A stretch of DNA of 64,000 nt from Bacillus sp. FJAT-29937 (GTDB lineage: Bacteria; Bacillota; Bacilli; Bacillales; Cytobacillaceae), in the NCBI RefSeq assembly GCF_001509555.1, contig NZ_LMAS01000006.1, forward strand, positions 1-64,000, given 5' to 3'. Below the pieces are notes generated by a model. It was not told the DNA's origin. It was given only the letters and a program-made list of their open reading frames with translations, and searched no databases. Shown one piece after another: positions 11,686 to 21,821 of the stretch (its first letter is position 1; each line of letters opens with the position of its first letter). Position numbers and translations under genes: made by a program.

Positions 11686-11712
11686 CCACTGAAACGTCAG
11701 TGGTCTTTTTTT
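11686..11712 (+). terminator. Terminator or attenuator after rpmH
   Basis: A 7-bp stem (11686-11692 with 11697-11703) closes a four-base loop and is followed by a T run to 11712. It lies between rpmH and rnpA and could lower rnpA expression relative to rpmH. Confidence 0.75.
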
Positions 11713-11762
11713 CCATAATCAATTAAAAACAGAGTCTTCCGCTTTTAGAGAGGTAAGAGACG

Positions 11763-12134
11763 ATGAAAAAAGAATTTAGAGTGAAAAAGAATAAAGAATT
11801 TCAAGACGCCTTTAAAAAAGGCAAGTCATTCGCCAATCGGCAATTTGTTGTTTACTCACTTAATAAGCCAGGGCAGGAGCACTTTCGAATTGGCCTTTCA
11901 GTGAGTAAGAAAATTGGTAACGCTGTCACAAGAAATCAGATCAAGCGCTATGTTCGTCAAGCTTTCCACGAACTGGAGAATGAATTAAAACATCCTTTCG
12001 ACTATATTATTATTGCCAGAAAGCCTGTTGCTGATATGGGTTTTCATGAGATTAAGAACAGTTTAATTCATGTATTAAAGCTGTCGAAGGTTATGGTTAA
12101 GCCTAAGCCAGGAATGGCTGATAAACAGTCTTAA
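11763..12134 (+). CDS. rnpA: Ribonuclease P protein component
   Basis: The 123-residue basic protein partners the RNase P RNA in tRNA 5'-end maturation. The hallmark region [20 protein letters not shown] near residues 53-72 is the RNR motif. The start is ATG with GAGAGG upstream. Its position after rpmH is conserved across bacteria. The C-terminal tail is slightly longer than in B. subtilis. Confidence 0.97.
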   Translation: MKKEFRVKKNKEFQDAFKKGKSFANRQFVVYSLNKPGQEHFRIGLSVSKKIGNAVTRNQIKRYVRQAFHELENELKHPFDYIIIARKPVADMGFHEIKNSLIHVLKLSKVMVKPKPGMADKQS

Positions 12135-12298
12135 GAAGAAGTGTTTTCTATAAAGACATGCCTTATTAATAATGTTAAAATATATGTAGTTTTGTTTTCC
12201 ATAATCTTCTGAATTACATTTATATATTTAGAAGGTGGCAAACTTGGGAATAAACATACAATAGATAAATTTTCTTAGCAGTAAGGAGGAAAAATCGT

Positions 12299-13075
12299 TT
12301 GAAGAAAAGAATACTTCTAGTAGTCGGTCTGGTTTTCTTAACAGCGCTTTTATCAGGCTGTATGGATATTAATACGCCGATTACATCCGAAAGTGAAGGC
12401 TTTTGGAATCAGTACATAGTTTATCCGCTTTCACTTTTCATCATAAAAGTTGCTGAATTCGCGGGTGGCAGCTTTGGTTTATCGATTATCATTGTCACCA
12501 TTATTATCCGTTTGATTATGCTTCCTTTAATGATTAAACAAACGAAAAGTTCAAAGGCGATGCAGGCATTGCAGCCAGAAATGGCAAAACTGAAAGAAAA
12601 ATACAGTTCAAAGGATCAAAAAACCCAACAAAAGCTGCAGCAGGAAACAATGGCATTATTCCAGCAGCATGGGGTTAATCCTTTAGCTGGGTGTTTCCCA
12701 TTAATCATTCAAATGCCAGTACTGATTGGGTTCTACCATGCTATATCCCGTACTCAGGAGATTAAGTTACATTCCTTTTTATGGTTTGAACTAGGTGCTC
12801 CAGATCCAATTTATCTATTGCCGCTAATTGCTGGTGTAACAACATTTATTCAGCAAAAAATGATGATGGCAGGCACAGCTAATCAAAATCCGCAAATGGC
12901 GATGATGCTTTGGCTCATGCCGATCATGATCGTTGTTTTTGCTATTAACTTCCCAGCTGCCCTTTCATTGTACTGGGTAGTCGGTAATATCTTTATGATC
13001 GTTCAGACGTATTTTATTAAAGGTCCGGAGCTGAAAGCTGCAGCAACCGGTAAAGCAGGAGGAGCAAAAAAGTGA
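12299..13075 (+). CDS. yidC: Membrane protein insertase YidC (SpoIIIJ type)
   Basis: This 258-residue lipoprotein inserts and folds membrane proteins with or without SecYEG; in Bacillus the SpoIIIJ paralogue is also needed during sporulation. A signal peptide ends in the lipobox LLSGC (Cys21). About five membrane segments follow, with the conserved Arg in the first hydrophobic stretch ([15 protein letters not shown]) and [10 protein letters not shown] near the C-terminus. The start is TTG with AAGGAGG upstream. It overlaps jag by four bases. Confidence 0.96.
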   Translation: MKKRILLVVGLVFLTALLSGCMDINTPITSESEGFWNQYIVYPLSLFIIKVAEFAGGSFGLSIIIVTIIIRLIMLPLMIKQTKSSKAMQALQPEMAKLKEKYSSKDQKTQQKLQQETMALFQQHGVNPLAGCFPLIIQMPVLIGFYHAISRTQEIKLHSFLWFELGAPDPIYLLPLIAGVTTFIQQKMMMAGTANQNPQMAMMLWLMPIMIVVFAINFPAALSLYWVVGNIFMIVQTYFIKGPELKAAATGKAGGAKK

Positions 13076-13692
13076 AACAAGTAACTGCTACAGGACAGAC
13101 CGTCGAGGAAGCAGTAAAGTCGGCTCTAGCTCAGTTGCAGACAACGGAAGAACGTACAGAAATTACAATCGTCGATGAAGGCAAAAAAGGGATCTTTGGC
13201 ATCTTTGGTTCACGACCTGCAATTGTGAAAGCTGTTTTGAAAATCGACCCAATTGAAGAAGGCAAGAAGTTCCTTTTAGATGTAAGTGAAAAGATGGGCG
13301 CTGCGATTGAAATAGAGGTAATTGGCAGCGGAAGAAACATCGAATTCATTTTAACAGGTGAAAAAATTGCTCTGCTCATTGGAAAAAGGGGTCAGACTTT
13401 AAATTCTTTGCAGTATTTAACACAATTAGTTATGAATCGCTATTCGGAACAATACATTAACGTATTACTGGATGCGGAGGATTACCGAAAAAGGCGAAAT
13501 GATACGCTTATCCAGTTAGCTGGACGATTGGCGCAAAAGGCGATAAAGACAGGCCAAACTGTTACTTTAGAACCGATGCCTTCTTATGAAAGAAAAGTCA
13601 TTCATACCGCTCTCGCTGATAATAAACGGATCAAAACGTATTCAAACGGAAATGATCCGCATCGCCATCTTGTCATTACACCGGTTAAATAA
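13072..13692 (+). CDS. jag: RNA-binding protein Jag / KhpB (SpoIIIJ-associated)
   Basis: The 206-residue protein has a Jag-N domain at residues 1-50 ([22 protein letters not shown]), a KH domain with [13 protein letters not shown] in place of the usual GxxG, and an R3H domain near the C-terminus ([14 protein letters not shown]). KhpB proteins bind RNA together with KhpA and affect cell division or elongation in other Firmicutes. The GTG start overlaps the yidC stop, so translation is coupled. Confidence 0.95.
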   Translation: MKQVTATGQTVEEAVKSALAQLQTTEERTEITIVDEGKKGIFGIFGSRPAIVKAVLKIDPIEEGKKFLLDVSEKMGAAIEIEVIGSGRNIEFILTGEKIALLIGKRGQTLNSLQYLTQLVMNRYSEQYINVLLDAEDYRKRRNDTLIQLAGRLAQKAIKTGQTVTLEPMPSYERKVIHTALADNKRIKTYSNGNDPHRHLVITPVK

Positions 13693-13696
13693 GAGG

Positions 13697-13728
13697 GACC
13701 CAATCTTGTGATTGGGTTCTTTTTTTTT
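13697..13728 (+). terminator. jag terminator
   Basis: A 9-bp stem (13697-13705 with 13710-13718) with loop TTGT is followed by nine or more Ts. Confidence 0.9.
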
Positions 13729-13769
13729 GTAAAAATCATCTGATGGCCGCTGCTTTATTGTTATTCACA

Positions 13770-13853
13770 TGTGGATAAGATAAAATATAGTATACCTAAT
13801 TTGAAAACTGTGGATAAATAAAGATTTTTTGAAAATAAAAATGCTGTGGAAAA
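13770..13853. other. DnaA-box cluster between jag and mnmE
   Basis: Perfect TGTGGATAA boxes lie at 13770-13778 and 13809-13817, and a near match lies at 13845-13853. They are in the same orientation and 36-39 bp apart. B. subtilis has DnaA-box clusters outside oriC, one of which I recall in this same intergenic region. Confidence 0.75.
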
Positions 13854-13990
13854 GTTTTATTTAAGGCAAGAAGAGGAAGACAAACTTGTTTTCTAATAAA
13901 AAGGCATATGATATTCTATTATTTTGTAGAAATCACAGGAAGTAACGTTTATAGATAAATAAAGCTTTGAATGAAAAGAGGTGGAGTGTA

Positions 13991-15376
13991 ATGGAATTAG
14001 ATACAATTGCAGCCATATCGACGCCGATGGGTGAGGGAGCGATTGCGATCGTTCGGTTAAGCGGGGATGAAGCAATTGCGATTGCGGATAAAATGTTTAA
14101 AGGTGTTAGTGGTAAAAGACTGAATGAGGTTGCCTCTCATACGATCCATTATGGGCATATGATCGATCCAAGGACGAATGAAATCGCTGAAGAAGTCATG
14201 GTATCGGTTATGAAGGGCCCAAAAACCTTTACGAAAGAGAATGTCGTTGAAATTAATTGCCATGGAGGAATTGCTTCTGTCAATCGGGTGCTTCAGCTAG
14301 TTCTGAGTTATGGGGCTAGACTTGCGGAGCCTGGGGAGTTTACGAAGAGAGCCTTTTTGAATGGACGGATTGATTTATCTCAGGCTGAAGCGGTCATGGA
14401 CTTAATTCGGGCAAAAACGGATCGGGCAATGAATGTGGCTCTTGGACAAATGGAAGGCAGACTATCGAAGCTGATTCGGAAGCTCCGTCAGGAAATATTA
14501 GAGACGCTCGCCCATGTTGAAGTTAACATTGATTATCCTGAATATGATGATGTGGAGGAAATGACCCATCAGCTCCTTTTAGAAAAAGGCTCCTATGTTA
14601 AAGAGGAGATTGAAAAGCTGCTTCGAACCTCTCATCAGGGGAAAATTTTACGAGAGGGCTTATCGACCGTCATTGTGGGGCGTCCAAATGTAGGAAAATC
14701 CTCTTTATTGAATAGTCTTGTTCAAGAAAACAAGGCAATCGTAACAGATATTCCTGGTACGACCCGTGATGTGATTGAAGAGTATGTGAATGTTCGCGGT
14801 GTGCCGCTACGTTTATTGGATACAGCAGGGATAAGAGAAACTGAGGATATAGTCGAACGAATCGGCGTTGAAAGGTCCCGGCAGGTGTTAAAGGAAGCGG
14901 ACCTTATTTTGCTTGTTCTTAATTATTCGGATGATTTTACGGAAGAGGATGAAAATCTATTTAAGGCAGTCGAAGGCATGGACGTGATCGTCATTGTGAA
15001 TAAAACTGATCTGCCTCAAAAGATTGATATGGAACGGGTTCAGAACCTCTCTCGGAACCATAAGCTCGTAACAACTTCCCTTTTAGAAGATAGGGGAGTG
15101 GATGAGCTGGAAGAAGCGATTGCATCTCTCTTTTTCGAAGGCTCGATCGAATCAAGGGATATGACGTATGTTTCGAATTCCCGCCATATTGCTTTGTTAA
15201 ATCAGGCGTTAAGTGCTATGGAGGATGCTTTAATGGCAGTAGAAATGGGTACGCCTATTGATATTGTGCAGATTGATTTTACTAGAACTTGGGAGCTGCT
15301 CGGTGAAATTATCGGGGATAGTGTCCATGAAAGTCTAATCGATCAGTTATTCTCTCAGTTTTGTTTAGGGAAATAG
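13991..15376 (+). CDS. mnmE: tRNA modification GTPase MnmE
   Basis: MnmE (461 residues) works with MnmG to place the carboxymethylaminomethyl group on wobble uridine-34 of certain tRNAs. Its folate-binding N-terminal domain is followed by a helical domain that holds an inserted G domain with [12 protein letters not shown] (G1), DIPGTTRD (G2), [10 protein letters not shown] (G3) and NKTD (G4). It ends in the required C-terminal cysteine motif FCLGK. ATG at 13991 is preferred because GAGGTGGAG lies upstream; an in-frame start eight codons earlier is not conserved. Confidence 0.98.
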   Translation: MELDTIAAISTPMGEGAIAIVRLSGDEAIAIADKMFKGVSGKRLNEVASHTIHYGHMIDPRTNEIAEEVMVSVMKGPKTFTKENVVEINCHGGIASVNRVLQLVLSYGARLAEPGEFTKRAFLNGRIDLSQAEAVMDLIRAKTDRAMNVALGQMEGRLSKLIRKLRQEILETLAHVEVNIDYPEYDDVEEMTHQLLLEKGSYVKEEIEKLLRTSHQGKILREGLSTVIVGRPNVGKSSLLNSLVQENKAIVTDIPGTTRDVIEEYVNVRGVPLRLLDTAGIRETEDIVERIGVERSRQVLKEADLILLVLNYSDDFTEEDENLFKAVEGMDVIVIVNKTDLPQKIDMERVQNLSRNHKLVTTSLLEDRGVDELEEAIASLFFEGSIESRDMTYVSNSRHIALLNQALSAMEDALMAVEMGTPIDIVQIDFTRTWELLGEIIGDSVHESLIDQLFSQFCLGK

Positions 15377-15383
15377 GAGAAAG

Positions 15384-15713
15384 ATGAAAATGTGCTTTAT
15401 GGAGGGTTTATAGTGGCTCGTTTGAAGCGGTTATTTAAGAAAATGCGCACTATGAAGGGTTCATAGAGCTCATTTGAGGCGGTAATTAAAGAAAACGCGC
15501 ATTATGAAGGGTCCATAACGCTCGTTTGAGGTGGAAACTAAAGAAAACGCGCACTATGAAGGGTTCATAACGCTTGTTTGAAGTGGAAACTAAAGAAAAC
15601 GCGCACTATGAAGGGTTCATAACGCTCGTTTGAAGTGGAAACTAAAGAAAATACGCACTATGAAGGGTTTATAGGACTCGTTTGATGTTGATTCATAAGA
15701 AAACAAGTACTAT
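15384..15713. repeat. 52-bp tandem repeat array, mnmE-mnmG spacer
   Basis: The core TATGAAGGG recurs at 15451, 15503, 15555, 15607 and 15659, exactly 52 bp apart, with degenerate units at 15398 and 15711. Each unit carries the dyad TATGAA-GGG-TTCATA, flanked by AAACGCGC on the left and GCTCGTTT on the right, so the symmetry extends outwards. The spacer has no gene apart from the upstream end of mnmG. Related units occur at 19620-19815. Confidence 0.9.
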
Positions 15714-15825
15714 ACACATTTATAAAAATATATTTGCTACAGAATAACTGTAATTCCGCAAAATGTATCACTCAAAAGGGGATTACAAAAACAGAAACTT
15801 CAAGAGAGTAAAAGGAGGCAGCATC

Positions 15826-17715
15826 ATGCCATATGAAGCTGGAACATATGATGTCATTGTCGTCGGCGCTGGTCATGCGGGCTGTGAGGCTGGCCTTGCG
15901 TCTGCCCGCATCGGTGCAAAGACGTTAGTTGTGACGATAAATTTAGATATGATAGCCTTTATGCCGTGTAATCCATCTATCGGGGGGCCGGCAAAAGGAA
16001 CCGTTGTTAGAGAGATAGACGCTTTGGGCGGAGAAATGGCTAAGAACCTGGATAAAACCTACATCCAAATGCGAATGCTTAATACTGGAAAAGGGCCAGC
16101 TGTCCGTGCGTTGCGCGCACAAGCGGATAAGTTCGCCTATCAGCATGAAATGAAGAAGACACTAGAAAGTGAGCCTAACATCACCCTCATTCAAGGGATG
16201 GTAGAACAACTAATCATTGAAGATGGAGTATGTAAAGGAGTGATCACTCAAACAGGCGCTGTTTATCACGCGAAAGCTGTAATTATTACAACAGGAACCT
16301 TTTTAAGAGGAGAAATAATCCTAGGAGAACTAAAGTATTCAAGCGGCCCGAACAATCAGCAGCCTTCTATCAAGCTTTCTGAGAATTTAGAGGAGATCGG
16401 CTTTGAATTAGAACGCTTTAAAACAGGTACACCTCCACGTGTAAACAGCAACACGATTGATTACAGTAAAACAGAAATTCAGCCTGGTGATGATCTACCG
16501 CTCGCATTTTCATACGAGACGACAAAATTTATAACAGACCAGCTGCCATGCTGGCTAACTTATACAAGTGAACGCACACACCAAATTATTGAGGCCAACC
16601 TGCATCGTTCTCCGATGTATTCCGGAATGATCCAAGGGAAGGGTCCGCGCTATTGCCCGTCCATTGAAGATAAGATTGTTCGCTTCAACGATAAGCCGCG
16701 CCACCAAATTTTCTTGGAGCCGGAAGGACGAAATACGCAAGAGGTTTATGTTCAAGGTTTATCAACAAGCTTGCCGGAGGAAGTACAGCATGACCTAATC
16801 CGCAGTGTTCCAGGCTTGGAAAATGCCAAGATGATGCGTGCTGGCTATGCGATTGAATATGATTCCGTGAGACCGACTCAGCTTTGGCCAACATTAGAGA
16901 CGAAAAGGGTAAAGAATTTATATACGGCTGGGCAAATTAATGGCACCTCGGGCTATGAAGAAGCCGGTGCACAGGGCCTTATGGCTGGAATTAATGCAGC
17001 GATGAACGTTTTTGGCAAGGAAGAAATCATTTTAAGCCGTTCGGATGCTTATATTGGGGTTATGATTGATGACCTGATTACAAAAGGAACGCAGGAGCCA
17101 TACCGATTGCTTACTTCCCGTGCGGAATACCGCTTACTGCTTCGCCATGATAATGCCGATCTGCGATTAACGGAAATTGGACATTCAGTCGGTCTTATCA
17201 GTGAAGAACGCTATCAAAAGTTTGTTTCAAAAAAGCAAGCAATTGAAAACGAAATTGATCGGTTAAAAGGGATTATTCTCAAGCCATCAAAAGAAGTTCA
17301 AGAAATCATCAAGAGCCTCGGAGGCAGCGAATTAAAAGACGGAATCCGGGCATCAGACCTGTTGAAAAGACCAGAAATGTCCTATGAGCATATTTGGCAG
17401 CTCGCTCCTGGGGAAGAAAAGCTGGGTCAAGAAGTGGCAGAACAAGTGGAGATTCAAATTAAATATGAAGGTTATATTGATAAATCGCTGCAGCAGGTAG
17501 AACGATTAAAGAAAATGGAAGACAAAAGGATCCCAGAGAATATTGATTATGACGCGATTAATGGCCTGGCAAAAGAGGCGAAACATAATTTAAAAGAAGT
17601 CATGCCATTATCCATTGCACAAGCTTCTAGAATTTCAGGAGTCAATCCTGCTGATATTTCTATTTTGCTTATTTATATTGAACAGGGCCGAATTGCAAAG
17701 GTCACAAACGAATAA
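15826..17715 (+). CDS. mnmG: tRNA uridine 5-carboxymethylaminomethyl modification enzyme MnmG (GidA)
   Basis: This FAD-binding partner of MnmE has 629 residues. The dinucleotide fold motif [14 protein letters not shown] is near the N-terminus; [17 protein letters not shown], the central [10 protein letters not shown], and [14 protein letters not shown] are conserved family blocks. I start at ATG 15826, which has AAAGGAGG eight bases upstream and gives [14 protein letters not shown]; 21 further in-frame codons upstream look non-coding. It is separated from mnmE by the tandem repeat array. Confidence 0.98.
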   Translation: MPYEAGTYDVIVVGAGHAGCEAGLASARIGAKTLVVTINLDMIAFMPCNPSIGGPAKGTVVREIDALGGEMAKNLDKTYIQMRMLNTGKGPAVRALRAQADKFAYQHEMKKTLESEPNITLIQGMVEQLIIEDGVCKGVITQTGAVYHAKAVIITTGTFLRGEIILGELKYSSGPNNQQPSIKLSENLEEIGFELERFKTGTPPRVNSNTIDYSKTEIQPGDDLPLAFSYETTKFITDQLPCWLTYTSERTHQIIEANLHRSPMYSGMIQGKGPRYCPSIEDKIVRFNDKPRHQIFLEPEGRNTQEVYVQGLSTSLPEEVQHDLIRSVPGLENAKMMRAGYAIEYDSVRPTQLWPTLETKRVKNLYTAGQINGTSGYEEAGAQGLMAGINAAMNVFGKEEIILSRSDAYIGVMIDDLITKGTQEPYRLLTSRAEYRLLLRHDNADLRLTEIGHSVGLISEERYQKFVSKKQAIENEIDRLKGIILKPSKEVQEIIKSLGGSELKDGIRASDLLKRPEMSYEHIWQLAPGEEKLGQEVAEQVEIQIKYEGYIDKSLQQVERLKKMEDKRIPENIDYDAINGLAKEAKHNLKEVMPLSIAQASRISGVNPADISILLIYIEQGRIAKVTNE

Positions 17716-17751
17716 AGCTTGCCATTTCATAGCTTGAGAAAGGATTGGCGA

Positions 17752-18468
17752 ATGAATACAGAACTATTTATTGAAGCGCTGGCGGCGAAGGGGATCTCCC
17801 TCTCGCCTCAGCAATTAGATCAATATGAGAAATACTTCACCTTATTAGTGGAATGGAACGAGAAAATGAATCTTACGGCAATTACAGATAAGCCAGAGGT
17901 TTATTTAAAGCATTTCTATGATTCGATCTCAGCAGCTTTTTATTTTGATTTTACAAAGCCATTACATATTTGCGATGTCGGAGCGGGAGCGGGTTTTCCA
18001 AGTCTTCCAATTAAAATCGCCTTCCCAGAGCTGCGGGTTACGATTGTCGACTCTCTTAATAAGCGGATTGGCTTTTTAGAGCATTTAACGAAGGAACTTG
18101 GCTTGGAGAACGTCCAATTAATTCATGACCGAGCGGAAACATTTGGTCAGAAAAAGGAGCACCGCGAATCATATGATGTCGTTACAGCCCGTGCAGTTGC
18201 CAGGCTTTCTGTTTTAAGCGAGCTATGTATGCCATTAGTAAAAGTCGGCGGTACATTTATTGCGATGAAGGGTGCGAGTGCTGAAGAAGAACTAGAAGTG
18301 GGGAAAAAGGCCATTTCCATCCTAGGCGGAAAACTTCATCAATCATTTTCTTTCACACTTCCACAGGAAGATAGTGAACGCAATCTATTAATTATTCATA
18401 AAGAAAAGGCTACACCAAAAAAATATCCTAGAAAACCTGGTACCCCGAATAAGACCCCAATTGAATAG
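17752..18468 (+). CDS. rsmG: 16S rRNA (guanine-527-N7)-methyltransferase RsmG
   Basis: RsmG (238 residues) methylates G527 of 16S rRNA, the site tied to low-level streptomycin resistance when lost. The SAM-binding motif [16 protein letters not shown] and [15 protein letters not shown] are visible, and the C-terminus [13 protein letters not shown] is typical. The start at ATG 17752 has AAAGGATTGG upstream. It follows mnmG by 36 bases and is probably in its operon. Confidence 0.96.
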   Translation: MNTELFIEALAAKGISLSPQQLDQYEKYFTLLVEWNEKMNLTAITDKPEVYLKHFYDSISAAFYFDFTKPLHICDVGAGAGFPSLPIKIAFPELRVTIVDSLNKRIGFLEHLTKELGLENVQLIHDRAETFGQKKEHRESYDVVTARAVARLSVLSELCMPLVKVGGTFIAMKGASAEEELEVGKKAISILGGKLHQSFSFTLPQEDSERNLLIIHKEKATPKKYPRKPGTPNKTPIE

Positions 18469-18631
18469 GTTACACTTTTCAAAGAATTGTGGCATAATTA
18501 GTAGGGATAAGGGTACAGGTTCATGTCCCATTTAAGATATTTGGAAAAATAATAAATCCTGATTTTCAGCAGGACTTGTCAAGTTTATAGAGAATATGTA
18601 ATAGGGAGTTTCGTAAAGGTGGTGCAGGGTG

Positions 18632-19507
18632 ATGAAGCATTCTTTTTCACGCTTTTTTGGCCTAGGCGAAAAGGGAGAACAAGTTGAAATAGAAAAACAA
18701 GAAGAAATAAATGTTGAAAAGATTGGGGAATATGAGGAAATTAAGAAAATCCCCATCGATCATATTGTTCCTAACCGTTTTCAGCCAAGAACGGTATTTG
18801 ATGAGGAAAGAATTGAAGAACTGTCACGAACCATTCATACTCACGGCATCATTCAGCCGATTGTTGTTCGGGAATTTGAGAATGAGCAGTTTGAAATTAT
18901 TGCAGGTGAGCGCAGATGGCGTGCCATGAAGAAGCTTGGCTGGGAGGAAGTTCCCGCCATCATCAAAAATCTAAATGATACAGAAACAGCTTCTGTTGCC
19001 TTGATTGAAAACCTGCAGAGGGAAGAATTATCTCCAATTGAAGAAGCGATCGCATATGGGAAGCTATTGGAGTTGCATCATCTAACCCAGGAAGCATTAG
19101 CTCAGCGCTTAGGAAAAGGGCAATCAACCGTTGCAAATAAGCTGCGGCTATTAAAGCTGCCACAAGAAGTTCAGGATGCTTTATTATGTAAAGCGATAAC
19201 GGAGCGACATGCCAGGTCACTTATTCCGCTAAAGGATCCTGAAAAGCAAGTGAAGCTGTTAGAGGAAATTATTGATAAAAACCTAAATGTGAAGCAAACG
19301 GAAGACCGGGTTGTTCGTCTTTTAGAACAAAATAACCCGAAGCCCAAACCGAAGAGAAAAGCGTTTAGCAAGGATATGAGAATTGCCGTTAATACCATCC
19401 GGCAATCCTTATCTATGGTTTCAGAGAGCGGTATAAACCTAGACTCGCATGAGGAAGAATTTGATGAATTTTATCAAATTACGATTAAAATTCCAAAAAA
19501 GAAATAA
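18632..19507 (+). CDS. noc: Nucleoid occlusion protein Noc
   Basis: Noc (291 residues) is a ParB paralogue that binds its own sites and keeps the division septum off the nucleoid. The N-terminal [14 protein letters not shown] forms the amphipathic membrane-targeting helix. [10 protein letters not shown] belongs to the ParB-type CTP-binding fold, and [14 protein letters not shown] and [15 protein letters not shown] are the DNA-binding core. ATG at 18632 is preferred over GTG 18629 because of AAAGGTGG upstream. Placement between rsmG and soj is the usual one. Confidence 0.95.
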   Translation: MKHSFSRFFGLGEKGEQVEIEKQEEINVEKIGEYEEIKKIPIDHIVPNRFQPRTVFDEERIEELSRTIHTHGIIQPIVVREFENEQFEIIAGERRWRAMKKLGWEEVPAIIKNLNDTETASVALIENLQREELSPIEEAIAYGKLLELHHLTQEALAQRLGKGQSTVANKLRLLKLPQEVQDALLCKAITERHARSLIPLKDPEKQVKLLEEIIDKNLNVKQTEDRVVRLLEQNNPKPKPKRKAFSKDMRIAVNTIRQSLSMVSESGINLDSHEEEFDEFYQITIKIPKKK

Positions 19508-19524
19508 TAAATATATTATATACT

Positions 19525-19569
19525 CATGAGGAATTAAACAGCCCATCGTTTAATTTCTCATGTTTTTTG
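19525..19569 (+). terminator. noc terminator
   Basis: A long stem pairs CATGAGGAATTAAAC with GTTTAATTTCTCATG (one mismatch) and is followed by TTTTTTG. Confidence 0.85.
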
Positions 19570-19619
19570 TATGTGTATTGGTGTATAAGGTGTTAAGTTT
19601 TAATTGTTAATAGAGTACA

Positions 19620-19815
19620 CTAGAAAACACGTACTATAAAGTGTCTATAACACTCGTTCTGCAAGTGTCCAGTAGAAAACACGCACTATGAAGTGTTTAT
19701 AACGCACGTTTTGCAAGGGTCCAGTAGAAAACACGCACTATGGAGTGTTTATAACGCACATTTTGCAAGTGTCCAGTAGAAAACATGTACTATGAAGTAT
19801 CCATAACGCTCAATT
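19620..19815. repeat. 52-bp tandem repeat array, noc-soj spacer
   Basis: Four units with cores at 19635, 19687, 19739 and 19791, again exactly 52 bp apart. The unit shares about 37 bp with that at 15384-15713 (AAAAC-CGCACTATGAAG, then ATAACGC and CGTTTT), while its last 15 bases differ (CAAGTGTCCAGTA). Here the core forms CACT-ATGA-AGTG. The rest of the spacer to the soj ribosome site (19816-20050) shows nothing I can name. Confidence 0.88.
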
Positions 19816-20060
19816 TTATCCTCATTTTTGATCGTAAGCTTTTCGACTTCCTCCAAGTTGAATCTCCACCTATTACTAGCTATTCCACTCATTCAGATTA
19901 TCTTCAAATTGGAAGGATGCATTTTTTAATTAAAATTTATTCTCTTGTCTTTTTCATGTTAAAATAGAATACATGATTGTCTTTTTAATAGTTTGAAAGT
20001 AATTTCGAAGTCTTGAATATATCGATAGAAGTTTATTTATAGATGAAAGTAGGTGATATC

Positions 20061-20822
20061 GTGGGCAAAGTGCTTGCAATTGCAAACCAAAAAGGTGGAG
20101 TAGGGAAAACCACTACTTCCGTGAACCTTGGAGCCTGTTTAGCATACATAGGAAAAAAGGTTTTGCTTGTAGATATTGACCCTCAAGGGAATGCAACAAG
20201 CGGGGTAGGAATAGAGAAAGCAGATGTCGATCAATGTATTTATGATGTGTTAGTCGATGATGTAGAAGCTGCGAAGGTTATTCGCCCAACTACAGTTGAG
20301 AATTTGTATGCTATTCCTGCAACGATTCAACTAGCTGGAGCAGAAATTGAATTAGTGCCGACGATTTCAAGGGAAGTCCGTTTAAAACGCGCCTTGGAGG
20401 AAATTAAAGCTAACTTCGATTACATTATTATTGATTGTCCGCCATCTCTTGGCTTATTAACTTTAAATTCATTAACAGCATCAGATGCTGTCATTATTCC
20501 AGTTCAATGTGAATATTACGCTCTGGAAGGGCTTAGCCAGCTTTTGAACACAGTCCGCCTCGTTCAGAAGCATTTAAATCATGATTTGAAAATTGAAGGC
20601 GTGTTACTCACTATGCTGGATGCGAGAACAAATTTAGGCATTCAAGTTATTGAAGAGGTGAAGAAATATTTCCAGGATAAAGTGTATCAAACGATTATTC
20701 CTAGAAATATCCGCCTTAGTGAAGCGCCGAGTCATGGCGAACCTATTATTACTTATGATCCTAAATCCCGTGGGGCAGAGGTGTATTTAGATTTAGCAAA
20801 GGAAGTGGTTTCGAATGGCTAA
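20061..20822 (+). CDS. soj: Chromosome segregation ATPase Soj (ParA)
   Basis: Soj (253 residues) is a ParA-type ATPase acting with Spo0J on the origin region and on DnaA. It has the deviant Walker A KGGVGKTTTSVN, DIDPQGNATSG and DCPPSLGLLT. GTG at 20061 has AGGTGAT upstream and gives MGKVLAIANQKGG, matching B. subtilis length; an ATG six codons earlier overlaps the ribosome site. It overlaps spo0J by eight bases. Confidence 0.97.
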   Translation: MGKVLAIANQKGGVGKTTTSVNLGACLAYIGKKVLLVDIDPQGNATSGVGIEKADVDQCIYDVLVDDVEAAKVIRPTTVENLYAIPATIQLAGAEIELVPTISREVRLKRALEEIKANFDYIIIDCPPSLGLLTLNSLTASDAVIIPVQCEYYALEGLSQLLNTVRLVQKHLNHDLKIEGVLLTMLDARTNLGIQVIEEVKKYFQDKVYQTIIPRNIRLSEAPSHGEPIITYDPKSRGAEVYLDLAKEVVSNG

Positions 20823-21657
20823 AGGTTTAGGGAAGGGGCTTAATGCTTTTTTTTCCAACGTGGAGACCAAAGAGGAATCAGTTAGGGAAATCAAATTAAA
20901 AGAGCTGCGTCCTAATCCTTATCAACCTCGTAAAATATTTGAGAAGGAAGCAATTGAAGAATTAACTCAGTCGATTCTAGAGCATGGTATTTTGCAGCCA
21001 ATCATCGCACGGAAAAGCTTAAAGGGCTATGAAATTGTTGTAGGGGAAAGACGGTATCGAGCGGCAAAAGCGGCGAAATTAGAAACGGTTCCGGTAGTCG
21101 TTAGAGAGTTAAATGAACAGCAGATGATGGAATTAGCCGTATTAGAAAACCTGCAGCGTGAGGATTTAACACCCATTGAAGAAGGTGCTGCCTACCAGCT
21201 TCTAATGGAAAAGTTGAAGATTACCCAAGAAGAATTAGCAAAGCGCCTTGGAAAAAGCCGGCCGCATATTGCAAACCATATTCGCCTACTCTCCTTGCCT
21301 CCAAAAATTCAAGGACTGATCTCCGAAGGGAAAATCACCATGGGCCACGGACGAGCTTTATTGGGGCTAAGAAGTAAAGAGAAGCTTATGGTGTTAGTTG
21401 AGAAAACGATTAAAGATAACTTAAATGTTCGGCAGTTAGAACAGTTAATTCAACAGCTCAATAATGTTTCACGTGAAACAAAAAAGCCTGTACCTAAAAA
21501 GGATATTTTTATTAGAGAACAGGAGTCCTTCTTACGCGAAAGATTCGGAACAACGGTTAATATTAAACAGACAAACAATAAAGGAAAAATTGAAATAGAG
21601 TTCTTATCTAAGGAAGATTTGGATCGGATTTTAGAACTGCTCGAAACAAGTAAATAA
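20815..21657 (+). CDS. spo0J: Chromosome partitioning protein Spo0J (ParB)
   Basis: This ParB CTPase (280 residues) binds parS, slides as a clamp and loads SMC. Motifs are GERRYRAAKAAKL, ENLQREDLTPIEEGAA, and the helix-turn-helix region LGKSRPHIANHIRLL. A perfect parS lies inside the gene at 21465-21480, as in B. subtilis. The start MAKGLGKGLNAFF is typical and translation is coupled to soj. Confidence 0.97.
   Translation: MAKGLGKGLNAFFSNVETKEESVREIKLKELRPNPYQPRKIFEKEAIEELTQSILEHGILQPIIARKSLKGYEIVVGERRYRAAKAAKLETVPVVVRELNEQQMMELAVLENLQREDLTPIEEGAAYQLLMEKLKITQEELAKRLGKSRPHIANHIRLLSLPPKIQGLISEGKITMGHGRALLGLRSKEKLMVLVEKTIKDNLNVRQLEQLIQQLNNVSRETKKPVPKKDIFIREQESFLRERFGTTVNIKQTNNKGKIEIEFLSKEDLDRILELLETSK
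21465..21480. promoter_or_regulatory. parS site 1 (inside spo0J)
   Basis: A perfect 16-bp palindrome TGTTTCACGTGAAACA, the Bacillus parS consensus bound by Spo0J, within the spo0J coding sequence. Confidence 0.97.
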
Positions 21658-21665
21658 TCTCTTTT

Positions 21666-21694
21666 AAGCCATCATAGGATGGTTTATTTTTTTG
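21666..21694 (+). terminator. spo0J terminator
   Basis: The hairpin GCCATC-ATAG-GATGGT is followed by TTATTTTTTT shortly after the spo0J stop. Confidence 0.7.
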
Positions 21695-21821
21695 GCGTTA
21701 AGAGAATTCCACCTATCTATTAACGAAATTTTGAAAAAATGATTGTCATCTATCTCTCGTTCATGGTAGTGTATCTTTAACTTCATTCGCATGTCGAAAT
21801 TTAACTAGTAAGGTGAAAAGA

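Noticed and set aside
15384..15713. Possible CRISPR array in the mnmE-mnmG spacer
   Set aside because: The whole 52-bp unit is repeated, including the part that would be the spacer, and no cas genes are near. It is a plain tandem repeat.
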